Below, one piece after another: positions 7,139 to 14,997 of a DNA stretch of 64,000 nt. The stretch lies in the NCBI RefSeq assembly GCF_001439735.1, contig NZ_JYLN01000008.1:1-64000 (forward strand), written 5' to 3'. The stretch's first letter is position 1; every line of letters begins with the position of its first letter. Position numbers and translations under genes: made by a program. The notes beneath the pieces were generated by a model. That model searched no databases and was not told where the DNA came from. It saw only the letters and a list, made by a program, of their open reading frames with translations. Origin of the DNA: Pseudomonas paralactis (GTDB taxonomy: Bacteria; Pseudomonadota; Gammaproteobacteria; Pseudomonadales; Pseudomonadaceae).

Positions 7139-8242
7139 ATGCAGCTGTTCACCCTGCCGCCCTCGCCTGTCCTCGCGACCTCGATCCGCGCCACAGCCCA
7201 GGTCTTCGAAGACCCAAAGTCCCAGGCCCTGCTCGACCATATCCAGCAAGTGGCCCCCAGCGAGGCCAGCGTGCTGATCATCGGCGAAACCGGCACCGGC
7301 AAAGAACTTGTCGCACGGCATATCCATCACCTCAGTACACGGCGAAACCTGCCCTTCGTGGCGGTGAACTGTGGGGCCTTTTCGGAGGCGCTAGTGGAAG
7401 CCGAGTTGTTCGGCCATGAGAAAGGCGCCTTTACCGGTGCCCTCAACGCCAAGGCCGGCTGGTTCGAAGAGGCTGACGGCGGCACCTTGTTTCTGGATGA
7501 GATCGGCGATTTACCGATGGCCATCCAGGTCAAGCTGCTGCGGGTGCTACAGGAGCGTGAGGTGGTGCGCCTGGGTTCGCGCAAAAGCATTGCAATCGAT
7601 GTGCGAGTCCTGGCCGCCACCAATGTACAACTGGAAAAGGCGATCAACGCCGGGCATTTCCGTGAAGACCTCTACTACCGCCTCAATGTAGTCAGCCTGG
7701 AACTCAGCCCGTTGCGCGAGCGACCCGGCGACATCCTGCCGCTGACCCGTCACTTTATCCAAACCTACAGCCAGCGCCTGGGCTACGGCCCGATCACCAT
7801 CAGCGACGAAGCCGAGCACAAACTCAAACGCTACAGTTGGCCGGGCAATATCCGTGAACTGGAAAACGTGATTCACCACACCTTGCTGATCTGCCGCAAC
7901 GGCGTGATCGAGCGCGACGACTTGCGCCTGTCAAACATGCGCATCGAACGCCAGGACGACAGCCAGCACGGCACCGACAACAGCGCCGAAGCCTTGCTTG
8001 CACGAGCGTTTCAAAAGCTCTTCGAGGAACAGGCCGGCGCCCTGCATGAAAAGGTCGAGGACGCTTTATTGCGCGCCGCTTACCGCTTCAGCCATTACAA
8101 CCAGGTGCACACCGCCAACCTGCTGGGCCTGAGCCGCAACGTCACGCGTACACGCCTGATCAAGATCGGCGAACTGGCGGTCAATAAACGCAGGCCCGGG
8201 GGAACGCTGCAGGGCGAACGGATGCTTCATCTATCCATTTAG
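7139..8242 (+). CDS. sigma-54-dependent transcriptional activator without receiver domain (SfnR-like)
   Basis: This 367-residue enhancer-binding protein consists of an AAA+ domain and a Fis-type helix-turn-helix. Walker A is GETGTGKE (49-56), the sigma-54 contact loop is GAFTGA (96-101), Walker B is FLDEIGD (118-124) and the sensor region includes SWPGNIREL. The C-terminal helix-turn-helix is VHTANLLGLSRNVTRTRLIKIG. There is no N-terminal sensory or receiver domain, as in SfnR and related activators of sulfone and sulfonate use, so activity is probably set by expression level. Its targets are not evident; neighbouring genes show no clear -24/-12 promoter. The 3' end overlaps the convergent ABM gene by 12 bp. 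Confidence 0.88.
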   Translation: MQLFTLPPSPVLATSIRATAQVFEDPKSQALLDHIQQVAPSEASVLIIGETGTGKELVARHIHHLSTRRNLPFVAVNCGAFSEALVEAELFGHEKGAFTGALNAKAGWFEEADGGTLFLDEIGDLPMAIQVKLLRVLQEREVVRLGSRKSIAIDVRVLAATNVQLEKAINAGHFREDLYYRLNVVSLELSPLRERPGDILPLTRHFIQTYSQRLGYGPITISDEAEHKLKRYSWPGNIRELENVIHHTLLICRNGVIERDDLRLSNMRIERQDDSQHGTDNSAEALLARAFQKLFEEQAGALHEKVEDALLRAAYRFSHYNQVHTANLLGLSRNVTRTRLIKIGELAVNKRRPGGTLQGERMLHLSI

Positions 8243-8596
8243 GCGGCAGTGCAAAGCATCGTCCTGGCTGCGCTCAAAGCTGCGCAACACCTGGAAGGAA
8301 CCGAAGGTCACGGCCGTCGCCTGGTGCGCGCGGATCAGCGTCCAGAAATCTTCGTCGCCGTGCTCAAAACGCTTGAAGGCTGCTTCACCCTCCTCGCGAG
8401 ATTGCCATTGCAGGTAATTGAGCACCCGCCGGCCATCATCGCTGACCTGCACACTGGCACTCAAAAAGCCGCCGTGGCTTGCGGCCAGGCGCTCGCTCTG
8501 GGTGGTCAAGGCCGCCACCAAAGCAGATTGCTGGCGGGGCTCGATCTGAAATTCGATCAATTGAGTGAAGCTGCGATTTTTCTCTGACACCTGCAT
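8231..8596 (-). CDS. ABM-domain monooxygenase, predicted SoxR target
   Basis: This 121-residue protein has the fold of antibiotic biosynthesis monooxygenases (ferredoxin-like dimer): FTQLIEFQIEPRQQSALVAAL, then SHGGFLSASVQVSDDGRRVLNYLQWQSREE. The ATG at 8596 is preferred to a GTG two codons earlier, because AAGGTGAG is correctly spaced for it. The gene is divergent from soxR and has a MerR-type promoter with a 19-bp spacer centred on a SoxR box. This is the same arrangement as the SoxR-controlled ABM-type gene next to soxR in P. aeruginosa. The likely role is oxidation or detoxification of redox-cycling quinones or phenazines. Confidence 0.8.
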   Translation of the reverse strand: MQVSEKNRSFTQLIEFQIEPRQQSALVAALTTQSERLAASHGGFLSASVQVSDDGRRVLNYLQWQSREEGEAAFKRFEHGDEDFWTLIRAHQATAVTFGSFQVLRSFERSQDDALHCRLNG

Positions 8597-8645
8597 GAGC
8601 ACTCACCTTTCTCTGTAGGCAGAATCTTGTGATTCGATGCCACGC

Positions 8646-8676
8646 AGGGTAAAACCTCTAGTTAAGTCGAGGTCAA
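8646..8676 (-). promoter_or_regulatory. SoxR-controlled promoter with soxbox
   Basis: On the minus strand TTGACC (8676-8671) and TACCCT (8651-8646) are separated by 19 bp, the elongated spacer that MerR-family activators untwist. Within it, 8655-8672 reads CCTCTAGTTAAGTCGAGG, close to the 18-bp soxbox consensus with CCTC and GAGG ends. The element lies in the gap between the ABM gene and soxR. Confidence 0.85.
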
Positions 8677-8696
8677 GCATTGTTTGGGAGTCTTAT

Positions 8697-9152
8697 ATGC
8701 TCAGCAACGAACTCAGCGTCGGTCAGTTGGCCGCTCGCAGCGGCGTGGCAGTCACCGCCCTGCACTTCTACGAATCCAAAGGCCTGATCAAGAGCAACCG
8801 CAATGCCGGTAACCAACGGCGTTATCCACGGGACGTATTGCGACGGGTGGTGCTGATCAAAATCGCCCAACGCCTGGGCATTCCGCTGGCGACCATTGGC
8901 GAAGCATTGCGGGCCCTGCCCAATGGGCGCACACCGAACGCCCACGACTGGGAGCGGCTGTCGGCGTTGTGGCGTGAAGATCTGGATGAGCGCATCAACA
9001 AGCTGATGCTGCTGCGTGACAAGCTCAGTGGTTGTATCGGGTGCGGGTGCCTGTCGATGGAGGCGTGCCCGTTGCGCAATCACGATGACCAACTTGGCGA
9101 GCGGGGCCCCGGTGCGCAGCTGCTGGAGCCCACGCTTGACTCCCATCGGTAA
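8697..9152 (+). CDS. soxR: redox-sensing transcriptional activator SoxR
   Basis: This 151-residue MerR-family protein has an N-terminal winged helix-turn-helix (LSVGQLAARSGVAVTALHFYESKGL) and a dimerisation helix. The [2Fe-2S] cluster motif is CIGCGCLSMEAC, with cysteines C113, C116, C118 and C124. Oxidation of the cluster by redox-cycling compounds switches on target genes. The ATG at 8697 follows GGGAG and was chosen over an upstream in-frame start. A soxbox lies 25-42 bp upstream, within the divergent ABM promoter. In pseudomonads SoxR typically controls few genes rather than a soxS cascade, and no soxS is present. Confidence 0.95.
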   Translation: MLSNELSVGQLAARSGVAVTALHFYESKGLIKSNRNAGNQRRYPRDVLRRVVLIKIAQRLGIPLATIGEALRALPNGRTPNAHDWERLSALWREDLDERINKLMLLRDKLSGCIGCGCLSMEACPLRNHDDQLGERGPGAQLLEPTLDSHR

Positions 9153-9226
9153 AGCCAATTGCGCAATGTAACGTGACCTATAGTGAAAAGGCTGTAACTC
9201 CATAAACACAATCCAAGGAGAACGTT

Positions 9227-9685
9227 ATGAGCGTTAAACCTATTCCCGAGGGTTACCACGGCATTACTCCCTACCTGGGCATCAACGAGGCCGCGAAGGC
9301 GATCGAATTCTATAAAAAGGCCTTTGGCGCCTCTGTATTCATGCGCCTGGACATGCCCGACGGCAGGGTCGGCCATGCGGAGCTGCGTATTGGCGAAGCG
9401 GTGATCATGCTGGGCACGCCCTGCGATGAAACGGCCCTGCGCAATCCGGACGCACATCCCAGTGTCGGTTTGCACCTGTATGTGAATGATGTGGACGCAC
9501 AATTCAAACAAGCGGTTGATGCCGGCGCCAGCGCAGTGTCCGAGCCGCAGGATCAGTTCTATGGGGATCGCTCGGCGAGTGTGAAGGATCCGTTCGGGCA
9601 CCTGTGGTTCCTCGCCACCCATAAGGAGGACCTGACCGAGGAGCAAATCCGCCAGCGTGCCATGGAGATGTTCAAGCAACATTAA
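9227..9685 (+). CDS. VOC-family protein (PhnB/glyoxalase-like)
   Basis: This 152-residue protein has two beta-alpha-beta-beta-beta modules of the vicinal oxygen chelate fold: ITPYLGINEAAKAIEFYKKAF opens the first and LHLYVNDVDAQFKQAVDAGA the second. KDPFGHLWFLATHKEDLT near the end carries the usual GHxW element. This PhnB-like branch lacks a proven common activity; members may act as lyases, dioxygenases or binding proteins. The start has AAGGAGAACGTT upstream, a strong ribosome-binding site. It stands alone between soxR and the convergent MFS gene; no clear terminator separates the two 3' ends. Confidence 0.85.
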   Translation: MSVKPIPEGYHGITPYLGINEAAKAIEFYKKAFGASVFMRLDMPDGRVGHAELRIGEAVIMLGTPCDETALRNPDAHPSVGLHLYVNDVDAQFKQAVDAGASAVSEPQDQFYGDRSASVKDPFGHLWFLATHKEDLTEEQIRQRAMEMFKQH

Positions 9686-9791
9686 CCCTGCGGGCGTGAG
9701 CTTACTCGCGCCTGCAACACGCCACGCCTTGCCCCAGTTCCCAACCGGCCTGCTCCGGCAAGCTAAAGGCCTCTGTGGCGTTTGGAACACG

Positions 9792-11024
9792 TCAAGGGTT
9801 TGTCGATCTGACACTCCGGTAAGCGTTGCGCCCCAGCCATATCGTCATGACCAACAAGGCGGTCAATGGCAGCCCATGGAACAACACGATCACCTGGGCC
9901 GGCGTCCACGTCACATAGAACGGCCCGACCACCAGCATGCCCACGCCAAAACCGGCCATCTGGATCAGGGTCAAGAGGCTGAACAGCGGCAAGCGCAAGC
10001 TGTCGGGCTCGCTTTGCGCACGGGAGATCAGCGCCACCTCGGACAACCCATCGCCCAGCCCCGCCCACACCACCAGCAACAGCGCCAGCCACAGTTCGGT
10101 CTGCTGGAATGTCAGAATAAAGCCGCTGGACATCAACGCCACACCGAGCATGAACAAGCGCTCCATACCTTGGGTGCCACGACCTTTCAACACTGCACTG
10201 GCGATGCGCGCGCCAACAAACTTGCCACAGGCCCACACGGCCAGCAGATAGCCCATGACTGTCTTGGCCGTGTCCGGTGAAATGTACTGCGACAGCACTG
10301 GCCAGCCGACGTTATGGGCCGCGCTGCCGAGGGTGTCGAGCATACTGATCAGCAACATCGCTGCCAGCACCGGCGCACCGCGCAACCCCTTGGTCAGCTC
10401 GTGCCATTCGGCGGCGAGCCCGCGATGGGCGGCAACAGCAACGCTATATAACGCGCGCAAGGGCAAGACCAGGCAAGCGGCAATCACATAGGTGCCGATG
10501 TTGACGGCAAACACCGCTTCAAATCCGCCCGTGGCGATCAGCAAACCGGAGAGCAAACTGCCGAAGACCGCGCCGGTGGCGGCCGCCGAGGTGATCCAAG
10601 CGTTGGTATTCACCCGCTGCTCAAGCGCGACCCAGGTGGGCAACTGACTGTTGAGGCCAATGGCAAACAGCGAATTGCACAGGCCGATACCGAAGGCGAT
10701 AAAGGGAAGAAGGGTGAGTTGATGAGCCGGTAACAACACCAGCAGCGGCGTCAGCAACAGCGCCCGGGCCAGGTCCAGCCCCGCCAACGTCCCACGCCCG
10801 GCAAACCGCCGGAAAAACGGGATGCCGAACAGGCTGGCGACAATCCCGCCGGTGACCCGGCACGCCAGGAAGATGCTGACAAACACTACGCTCTGGCTGA
10901 GCCAGTACACATAAGTGGACAACGCCACCATGTTGAGGAACGCGCCAAAATCCGACACACCGCGGGCGAAGATGATCAGGCGAGCGTTGCGGGTCGACAG
11001 GTTCAGTTGTTGATCGTGGCTCAT
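9792..11024 (-). CDS. MFS transporter, predicted exporter of the KamA cluster
   Basis: This 410-residue protein has about 12 hydrophobic segments and the MFS layout of drug or siderophore exporters (RGVSDFGAFLNMVALSTYVYW at the start, a central loop near LRALYSVAVAAHRGLAAEW). Its ATG overlaps the TGA of the upstream oxygenase gene in an ATGA quartet, so translation is coupled. It is the last gene of the four-gene minus-strand operon starting with the KamA-like enzyme. A dedicated efflux pump at the end of a ligase and oxygenase operon suggests the product is released from the cell. The substrate is unknown. Confidence 0.85.
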   Translation of the reverse strand: MSHDQQLNLSTRNARLIIFARGVSDFGAFLNMVALSTYVYWLSQSVVFVSIFLACRVTGGIVASLFGIPFFRRFAGRGTLAGLDLARALLLTPLLVLLPAHQLTLLPFIAFGIGLCNSLFAIGLNSQLPTWVALEQRVNTNAWITSAAATGAVFGSLLSGLLIATGGFEAVFAVNIGTYVIAACLVLPLRALYSVAVAAHRGLAAEWHELTKGLRGAPVLAAMLLISMLDTLGSAAHNVGWPVLSQYISPDTAKTVMGYLLAVWACGKFVGARIASAVLKGRGTQGMERLFMLGVALMSSGFILTFQQTELWLALLLVVWAGLGDGLSEVALISRAQSEPDSLRLPLFSLLTLIQMAGFGVGMLVVGPFYVTWTPAQVIVLFHGLPLTALLVMTIWLGRNAYRSVRSTNP

Positions 11025-11737
11025 GCAGACTGTGCCTCCTCGACACTGCGCAGGCTTACCAAGAGCACATCGCGCCAGGCCGGTGCCGTCTCCACCCGCG
11101 GTCGCACCTCCCCGGCCCGATGGTAGAACCCACGGTCGTTGATCACGATAGTCTCCAGAAATTTCTCCATCGGCAGTTTCAGCAGCCGGCTGTGCTCCGT
11201 CTCGTCGGCAAACACCTCCGACACCACCGGCACCGTGTTGCATTCGCCAATAAAGTGCATGAACACCCAATCCAGGCCGTCCTGGTGAATCCCCGATGTG
11301 GTCGGGCTGCTCGACGACACATCCGCCCGCACCCGGAACTGATGGATATCGATCGTATAGGTCTGTTCGCCCAGGTGCGGGGCGATCACCGCAAGGTCCG
11401 TCGCCAGCAGCTTGTGCATGAGTGGGTGCTCGATAAAGCCTTCCTCGCTATAGCTCAGGTGGTTCACGCCCTGGCGATAGTTCACCGCGTAGGTGACCGG
11501 CGATTTGAACGCCGTATTCCTGTCGATCTGCAATTGCCGTGACGGTAACAGACGGTAGCGCAAGATACGCCGTTCGCGGTGGGTATAAGTCTTGAACGCC
11601 TCGTCGCGCACCAGGTTGTCCCAATACGCGCGAAAGCTTTGCTCCTCACCGGGTTCAACGTTGACCAGTTCGCGAAAGTCCGGGCGATGACAGAAGTGAT
11701 GTTCGCGCAAAAGCGCCGAAATCTGAGGGATGTCCAT
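11021..11737 (-). CDS. 2-oxoglutarate/Fe(II) oxygenase, 2OG-Fe_Oxy_2 (BsmA/IDO-like) family
   Basis: This 238-residue protein shows the iron facial triad: H151-x-D153 in SGIHQDGLDW and H206 in GFYHRAGEVRP, with Arg residues 212 and 214 placed to bind 2-oxoglutarate. Size and motif spacing fit the family that includes the Bacillus L-isoleucine 4-hydroxylase, whose members hydroxylate free aliphatic amino acids. The start at 11737 lies 4 nt after the stop of the ATP-grasp gene, and its own stop overlaps the MFS start. In this operon it most likely hydroxylates a free amino acid building block or the finished peptide. Substrate identity is inference; family membership is fairly secure. Confidence 0.8.
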   Translation of the reverse strand: MDIPQISALLREHHFCHRPDFRELVNVEPGEEQSFRAYWDNLVRDEAFKTYTHRERRILRYRLLPSRQLQIDRNTAFKSPVTYAVNYRQGVNHLSYSEEGFIEHPLMHKLLATDLAVIAPHLGEQTYTIDIHQFRVRADVSSSSPTTSGIHQDGLDWVFMHFIGECNTVPVVSEVFADETEHSRLLKLPMEKFLETIVINDRGFYHRAGEVRPRVETAPAWRDVLLVSLRSVEEAQSA

Positions 11738-11741
11738 ATCG

Positions 11742-13109
11742 CTATCCTGCAACCGGTGGATCGATGAGGATGCGCAGCTGTTGCTGCAACGCATCGTGCA
11801 AGGCATGGGCGTCGACGGCATTGCCAACCTGGGCCCAGCATTTGAGCAAATAATGCTCCTCGATATCCGCGTCAATGTAGTGGCCGGGGTCCTGCGGGGC
11901 ATATTCCAGCACCGAGCGGTGTTGATCCAGGAACTGCAGGCCGTCAATGCCCCTGAAAAGGCCACTGTGCTGCGGATAAATCGCCAGCATCGCGTAGTGT
12001 TGCTCCGAATCGGCAACCTTATGTGCGCCGGCCTCCACCTGTGCATTGATGCCCTTTTCGCCCAACAACAATCCCATGTACAACTGATAAGGATCGATAC
12101 CGGCCAGGTCGCGGAACGCCGAGTTCACATACAGTCCGCCCAGGCGCGGGTTGATCTCGATGACCACCGGCCCTGCGTCCGTCATGCGAAACTCGAAATG
12201 CACCACGGCATTGGTCAGGCCCACCGCGTGCAGGCAGTCCACCGCGTACTGGCGGATCTGCTCGCACTGAGCCTGGTTGAACGACGTCGGCGGGGAAATC
12301 AGCAGGTTCTCAAGGACCGTGCCGCGGCGCTCGGTCAGCAGCAGTTTTTCATTGATCAGCAGCGGATGGACGCGCTCGCCGGCAATCACACATTCCACAC
12401 TGCCTTCGATGCCAGGAATATAACCCTCCAGCAGAATGCTGCGCCCTGGCAGGTATTCACGCTGCAGCCCATCCTCAAGCGGCAGGGCGTGCGCACAGCC
12501 GTAGAAGTCCGCATACGCGGCGGCTCCATGATCACTCACGAAATGCCGATAGTGGCTGCGTAGTTCCTCCCAGTTCGAGCATTTTTTGATAAACGCCGAA
12601 GCCCCGCCAAAGGGCGGTTTGGCGATCATTGGATAACCCACGCGCTCGGCGCCTTGCTGGAGTTCCTGTTCGTTGTTGCACAGCGCGAACGGTACCGAAC
12701 GCAACTCATGCTGTTTCAACACGCGGCGCATCAAGAACTTGTTATTGCACGCGGCAATCGCCTCTGGGTGGCTGTAGACCAAGCCCAACCGCTGACACGC
12801 CCGCGCAACGATACAGCCCACCTCCCCTTGTGCGGACGGGTGCCCGGCCTGGCAGAAAATCCCCCGCACCTGACAACGCCCGTCCAACTGTCCGACCAAC
12901 GCCAGGATGGACTGCTCACTGAGCGTTTCGAGCAGGAACACTTCATCACTGTCGTCCCTGAGTCGTTGCAGGTGCTTGCGTCCCGCCACGGCGGCCGTCA
13001 AACACGCCAATCCGCGGGCGCGGGCCACCGTGAAATGCGGTTCCCGGTAGCGGTAGCGAGCGCAAGCGCTGTCATCTACATCAATAAACAGAATCGCATC
13101 CTGTTTCAT
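11742..13109 (-). CDS. ATP-grasp ligase, probable amino-acid ligase
   Basis: This 455-residue ATP-grasp enzyme should form an amide bond through an acyl phosphate. An N-terminal Rossmann-like domain (1-110) precedes the ATP-binding region: a KPPFGGAS loop with K164, a central segment around VHFEF (E306) and the Mg-binding VIEINPRLGG (E318, N320). The segment GLTNAVVHFEF followed by a Glu-Ile-Asn-Pro-Arg motif resembles L-amino-acid ligases that make dipeptides. The ATG at 13109 overlaps the TGA of the kamA-like gene (ATGA), which favours it over an in-frame start at 13133. Within the operon it probably joins an amino acid modified by its neighbours to a second one. Confidence 0.82.
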   Translation of the reverse strand: MKQDAILFIDVDDSACARYRYREPHFTVARARGLACLTAAVAGRKHLQRLRDDSDEVFLLETLSEQSILALVGQLDGRCQVRGIFCQAGHPSAQGEVGCIVARACQRLGLVYSHPEAIAACNNKFLMRRVLKQHELRSVPFALCNNEQELQQGAERVGYPMIAKPPFGGASAFIKKCSNWEELRSHYRHFVSDHGAAAYADFYGCAHALPLEDGLQREYLPGRSILLEGYIPGIEGSVECVIAGERVHPLLINEKLLLTERRGTVLENLLISPPTSFNQAQCEQIRQYAVDCLHAVGLTNAVVHFEFRMTDAGPVVIEINPRLGGLYVNSAFRDLAGIDPYQLYMGLLLGEKGINAQVEAGAHKVADSEQHYAMLAIYPQHSGLFRGIDGLQFLDQHRSVLEYAPQDPGHYIDADIEEHYLLKCWAQVGNAVDAHALHDALQQQLRILIDPPVAG

Positions 13110-14263
13110 ACCGCATCCTGCCAACTGCACCATTGGCCCTCCCAGTTGCGAAAACGGTAAGTACGTTGCCCATCGCGCACTTCGAAATGCGGTAAGTCCT
13201 CAGGTTTTTCAAAGTCCAACAGCGGCACGGTGAACTTGCCTTGTGCGTGAGGTAATACATATTCGGGCAGGGCAATATTCGATACGCGCCGTTTGAGCCG
13301 ATCCATTATGGCGATGGCTTGGCTGATCGAGGCCTTATACTCTGAAGCACCGGGTGAAAACGGCATGAAGTGATATAAGTAATATGGCTTTACGCCCAGA
13401 CGATAAAGATCAATGAATAATTTATGCAACGTCGCTTCATCATCATTCACGCCACGCAACAGCGGCATGTTAGAGAATACAATCGGTACCACGCCCTGAA
13501 TCCGTTTAACCGCGACGGCAAAATCAGCACTGAGCTCAAGCGGGTGGCAGACATGCACACCAAATGCATTGACCTTGTACTTCTCCAGCATCGCCACCAA
13601 CTCATCAGTCACGCGAAACGGGTTGAAACTCAAGGCCCGCGAATGAATGCGTATCAGCAGATCATCACGAATGCCGCGCAAGGCGGCCAACATCTCCTCA
13701 AGCTTGCGGTCGGCCAGCATCAGTGGGTCACCGCCGCTGAGAATCACCTCTTCAATCGCCGGGTTCCCGCGGATGTATTCCACCGAATCCTTGAACGAGT
13801 CGGTGTTGGCGTTAGCTTTATCGGTGCCCACCTGCAGCGTGCGCAGCGCCTCGAAACAAAACTGGCAATAGGCATTGCAGGTGTTGGTGGTGCGCAGGAT
13901 CACGCGGTTGTCGTACTTGTGCTGGCAGATGGGCGTCTTCATCTCATGATTGAGTTCCCAATTTTCGGAACTGCCGTCGTAGTCGCCCTGCACCTGTTCG
14001 CTCCAATACGGTACTACCTGGCGCCACAGGGGGTGGTCCATCACCTCTGCGGTGGTGAGTGAACGCTTGATCAAATCAATATAGTAAGGCGTGATCTGCA
14101 TCTTGCGATCTTGCAAGTTGTGCTCGATATGCGCCGTTGTGGCCTCGTCCCATCCACCGCAGGCATTGCGCAGTGCAGGTTCATCGCGGATGGCGTTCTT
14201 TTGCTGCCAACGCCAGTCTTGCCATTGGACTGAACGATGCATGGCTTGATCAAAAATCGACAT
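13106..14263 (-). CDS. KamA-family radical SAM aminomutase, non-lysine substrate likely
   Basis: This 385-residue protein has the iron-sulfur motif CNAYCQFC (C129, C133, C136), the SAM-binding ILSGGDPLM (175-182) and a PLP lysine in AQGKFTV (K343). These mark a PLP-dependent radical SAM 2,3-aminomutase, which moves an alpha-amino group to the beta carbon. By alignment of the conserved blocks, the two Asp residues that bind the side-chain amine in lysine 2,3-aminomutase (D293 and D330 in the clostridial enzyme) are Met300 and Val336 here. A lysine substrate is therefore unlikely and an uncharged amino acid is more plausible. It is the first gene of the operon; its TGA overlaps the ATP-grasp start. 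Confidence 0.85.
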   Translation of the reverse strand: MSIFDQAMHRSVQWQDWRWQQKNAIRDEPALRNACGGWDEATTAHIEHNLQDRKMQITPYYIDLIKRSLTTAEVMDHPLWRQVVPYWSEQVQGDYDGSSENWELNHEMKTPICQHKYDNRVILRTTNTCNAYCQFCFEALRTLQVGTDKANANTDSFKDSVEYIRGNPAIEEVILSGGDPLMLADRKLEEMLAALRGIRDDLLIRIHSRALSFNPFRVTDELVAMLEKYKVNAFGVHVCHPLELSADFAVAVKRIQGVVPIVFSNMPLLRGVNDDEATLHKLFIDLYRLGVKPYYLYHFMPFSPGASEYKASISQAIAIMDRLKRRVSNIALPEYVLPHAQGKFTVPLLDFEKPEDLPHFEVRDGQRTYRFRNWEGQWCSWQDAV

Positions 14264-14297
14264 GAGTTTGAACTCTCTGTTAAGGCATAGGGACGCG

Positions 14298-14321
14298 TAC
14301 TTTTCCAGCGCAGGAAAAGTA
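14298..14321. promoter_or_regulatory. leader inverted repeat of the kamA operon
   Basis: The 9-bp perfect arms TACTTTTCC and GGAAAAGTA enclose a 6-nt loop (AGCGCA), 35 bp upstream of the kamA-like start codon. It may be an operator or a leader-RNA hairpin. Confidence 0.45.
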
Positions 14322-14363
14322 TTATTCGCAGCAATGACAATCGACGGGCAGGCGACAGATCAC

Positions 14364-14384
14364 GATCAAGTAACTAACTTGATC
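14364..14384. promoter_or_regulatory. inverted repeat upstream of the kamA operon
   Basis: The perfect 8-bp arms GATCAAGT and ACTTGATC enclose the spacer AACTA, about 100 bp upstream of the kamA-like start. The 13-bp centre-to-centre half-site spacing suits a dimeric repressor or activator. The regulator is unknown, and no regulatory gene is linked to the operon. Confidence 0.45.
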
Positions 14385-14687
14385 ACCGGCACCAGAGAGA
14401 TATAACAGTTCACCACGTGATGGCATGAGTAAACGACTAGCACGGTCATGCGATTAACTTCCTTTTTATAAAATTCCGACTTCCAAGTCCGCACTCACTA
14501 AAGCCGATGCCCGCCAACGTGTCAATACGATAACCTTGCAATCCCTCTGGCATTAACCTGCACCCGCACCAACACCCCGTAATGACAAGGGGCGCTTTCA
14601 TTCAAGCCAAGCTATTTGAAAAACAAATAACACTAAAAGCAACTATAGAGCGCGTTATTTCTACTTATATAACTACGTAGTCGCACT

Positions 14688-14819
14688 TCAGCTGAGCCAG
14701 GGGTTGGCCGCGAGGTAGTGGCGCTCAACTGCATGGCTGCTGACGATGTCACACAGCGGCATGGAGGTCAGGCCCGGCCTAACGCAAGCCGCTGAACGCC
14801 TGCGGCTGGTGTATTGCAT
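14688..14819 (-). pseudogene. possible gene remnant (C-terminal fragment)
   Basis: A 43-codon frame reads through to LCDIVSSHAVERHYLAANPW near its stop. The composition is protein-like (GC-rich third positions) in an otherwise AT-rich spacer, and no ribosome-binding site precedes its ATG. It could be the 3' end of a decayed gene. The parent family was not recognised. Confidence 0.25.
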
Positions 14820-14886
14820 GTTCGATCAGCGCTTAAATGCGGCCTGCATGTGACCCTGAAACATTTTCTTTCATATGCGCCTTAGG

Positions 14887-14905
14887 GATTTCTCATTCTC
14901 ATTCG
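14887..14905. promoter_or_regulatory. Fur-like site upstream of fpvG
   Basis: GATTTCTCATTCTCATTCG contains the repeated ATTCTC/TTCTCA elements typical of imperfect pseudomonad Fur boxes and lies about 95 bp upstream of fpvG. Iron repression of the ferripyoverdine release operon is expected. The match to the 19-bp consensus is partial. Confidence 0.45.
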
Positions 14906-14997
14906 TCTTAATTTAGATACAGCCCGTCGCGTCAGCAAAAGCTACGACTGGCCTTTTCCGGGCCTCCATTGCCCCTCCGATCAAGACCTCCATTCAT

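Larger units (their letters stand above)
14385..14997. other. long intergenic region between kamA operon and fpvG
   Basis: This AT-richer stretch of about 600 bp holds the promoters of both divergent operons. It includes a TATTTG-AAAAA-CAAATA inverted repeat at 14613-14629, a short relic-like frame at 14688-14819 and a Fur-like site at 14887-14905. No complete gene was recognised in it. Confidence 0.6.

Noticed and set aside
9690..9720. GAGCTTACTCGCGCC near the end of the VOC gene as a REP element or terminator
   Set aside because: Only a short, imperfect match to the GAGCTTGCTCGCG family and no partner half; too weak to annotate.
11730..12563. Plus-strand open frame of 277 codons
   Set aside because: It lies opposite the ATP-grasp gene, whose motifs and overlaps are convincing; GC-rich codon bias leaves long antisense frames.
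13106..14263. Calling the KamA-like gene lysine 2,3-aminomutase or EpmB
   Set aside because: The lysine-binding Asp residues are missing, and no epmA or efp gene is linked; only the family name is used.
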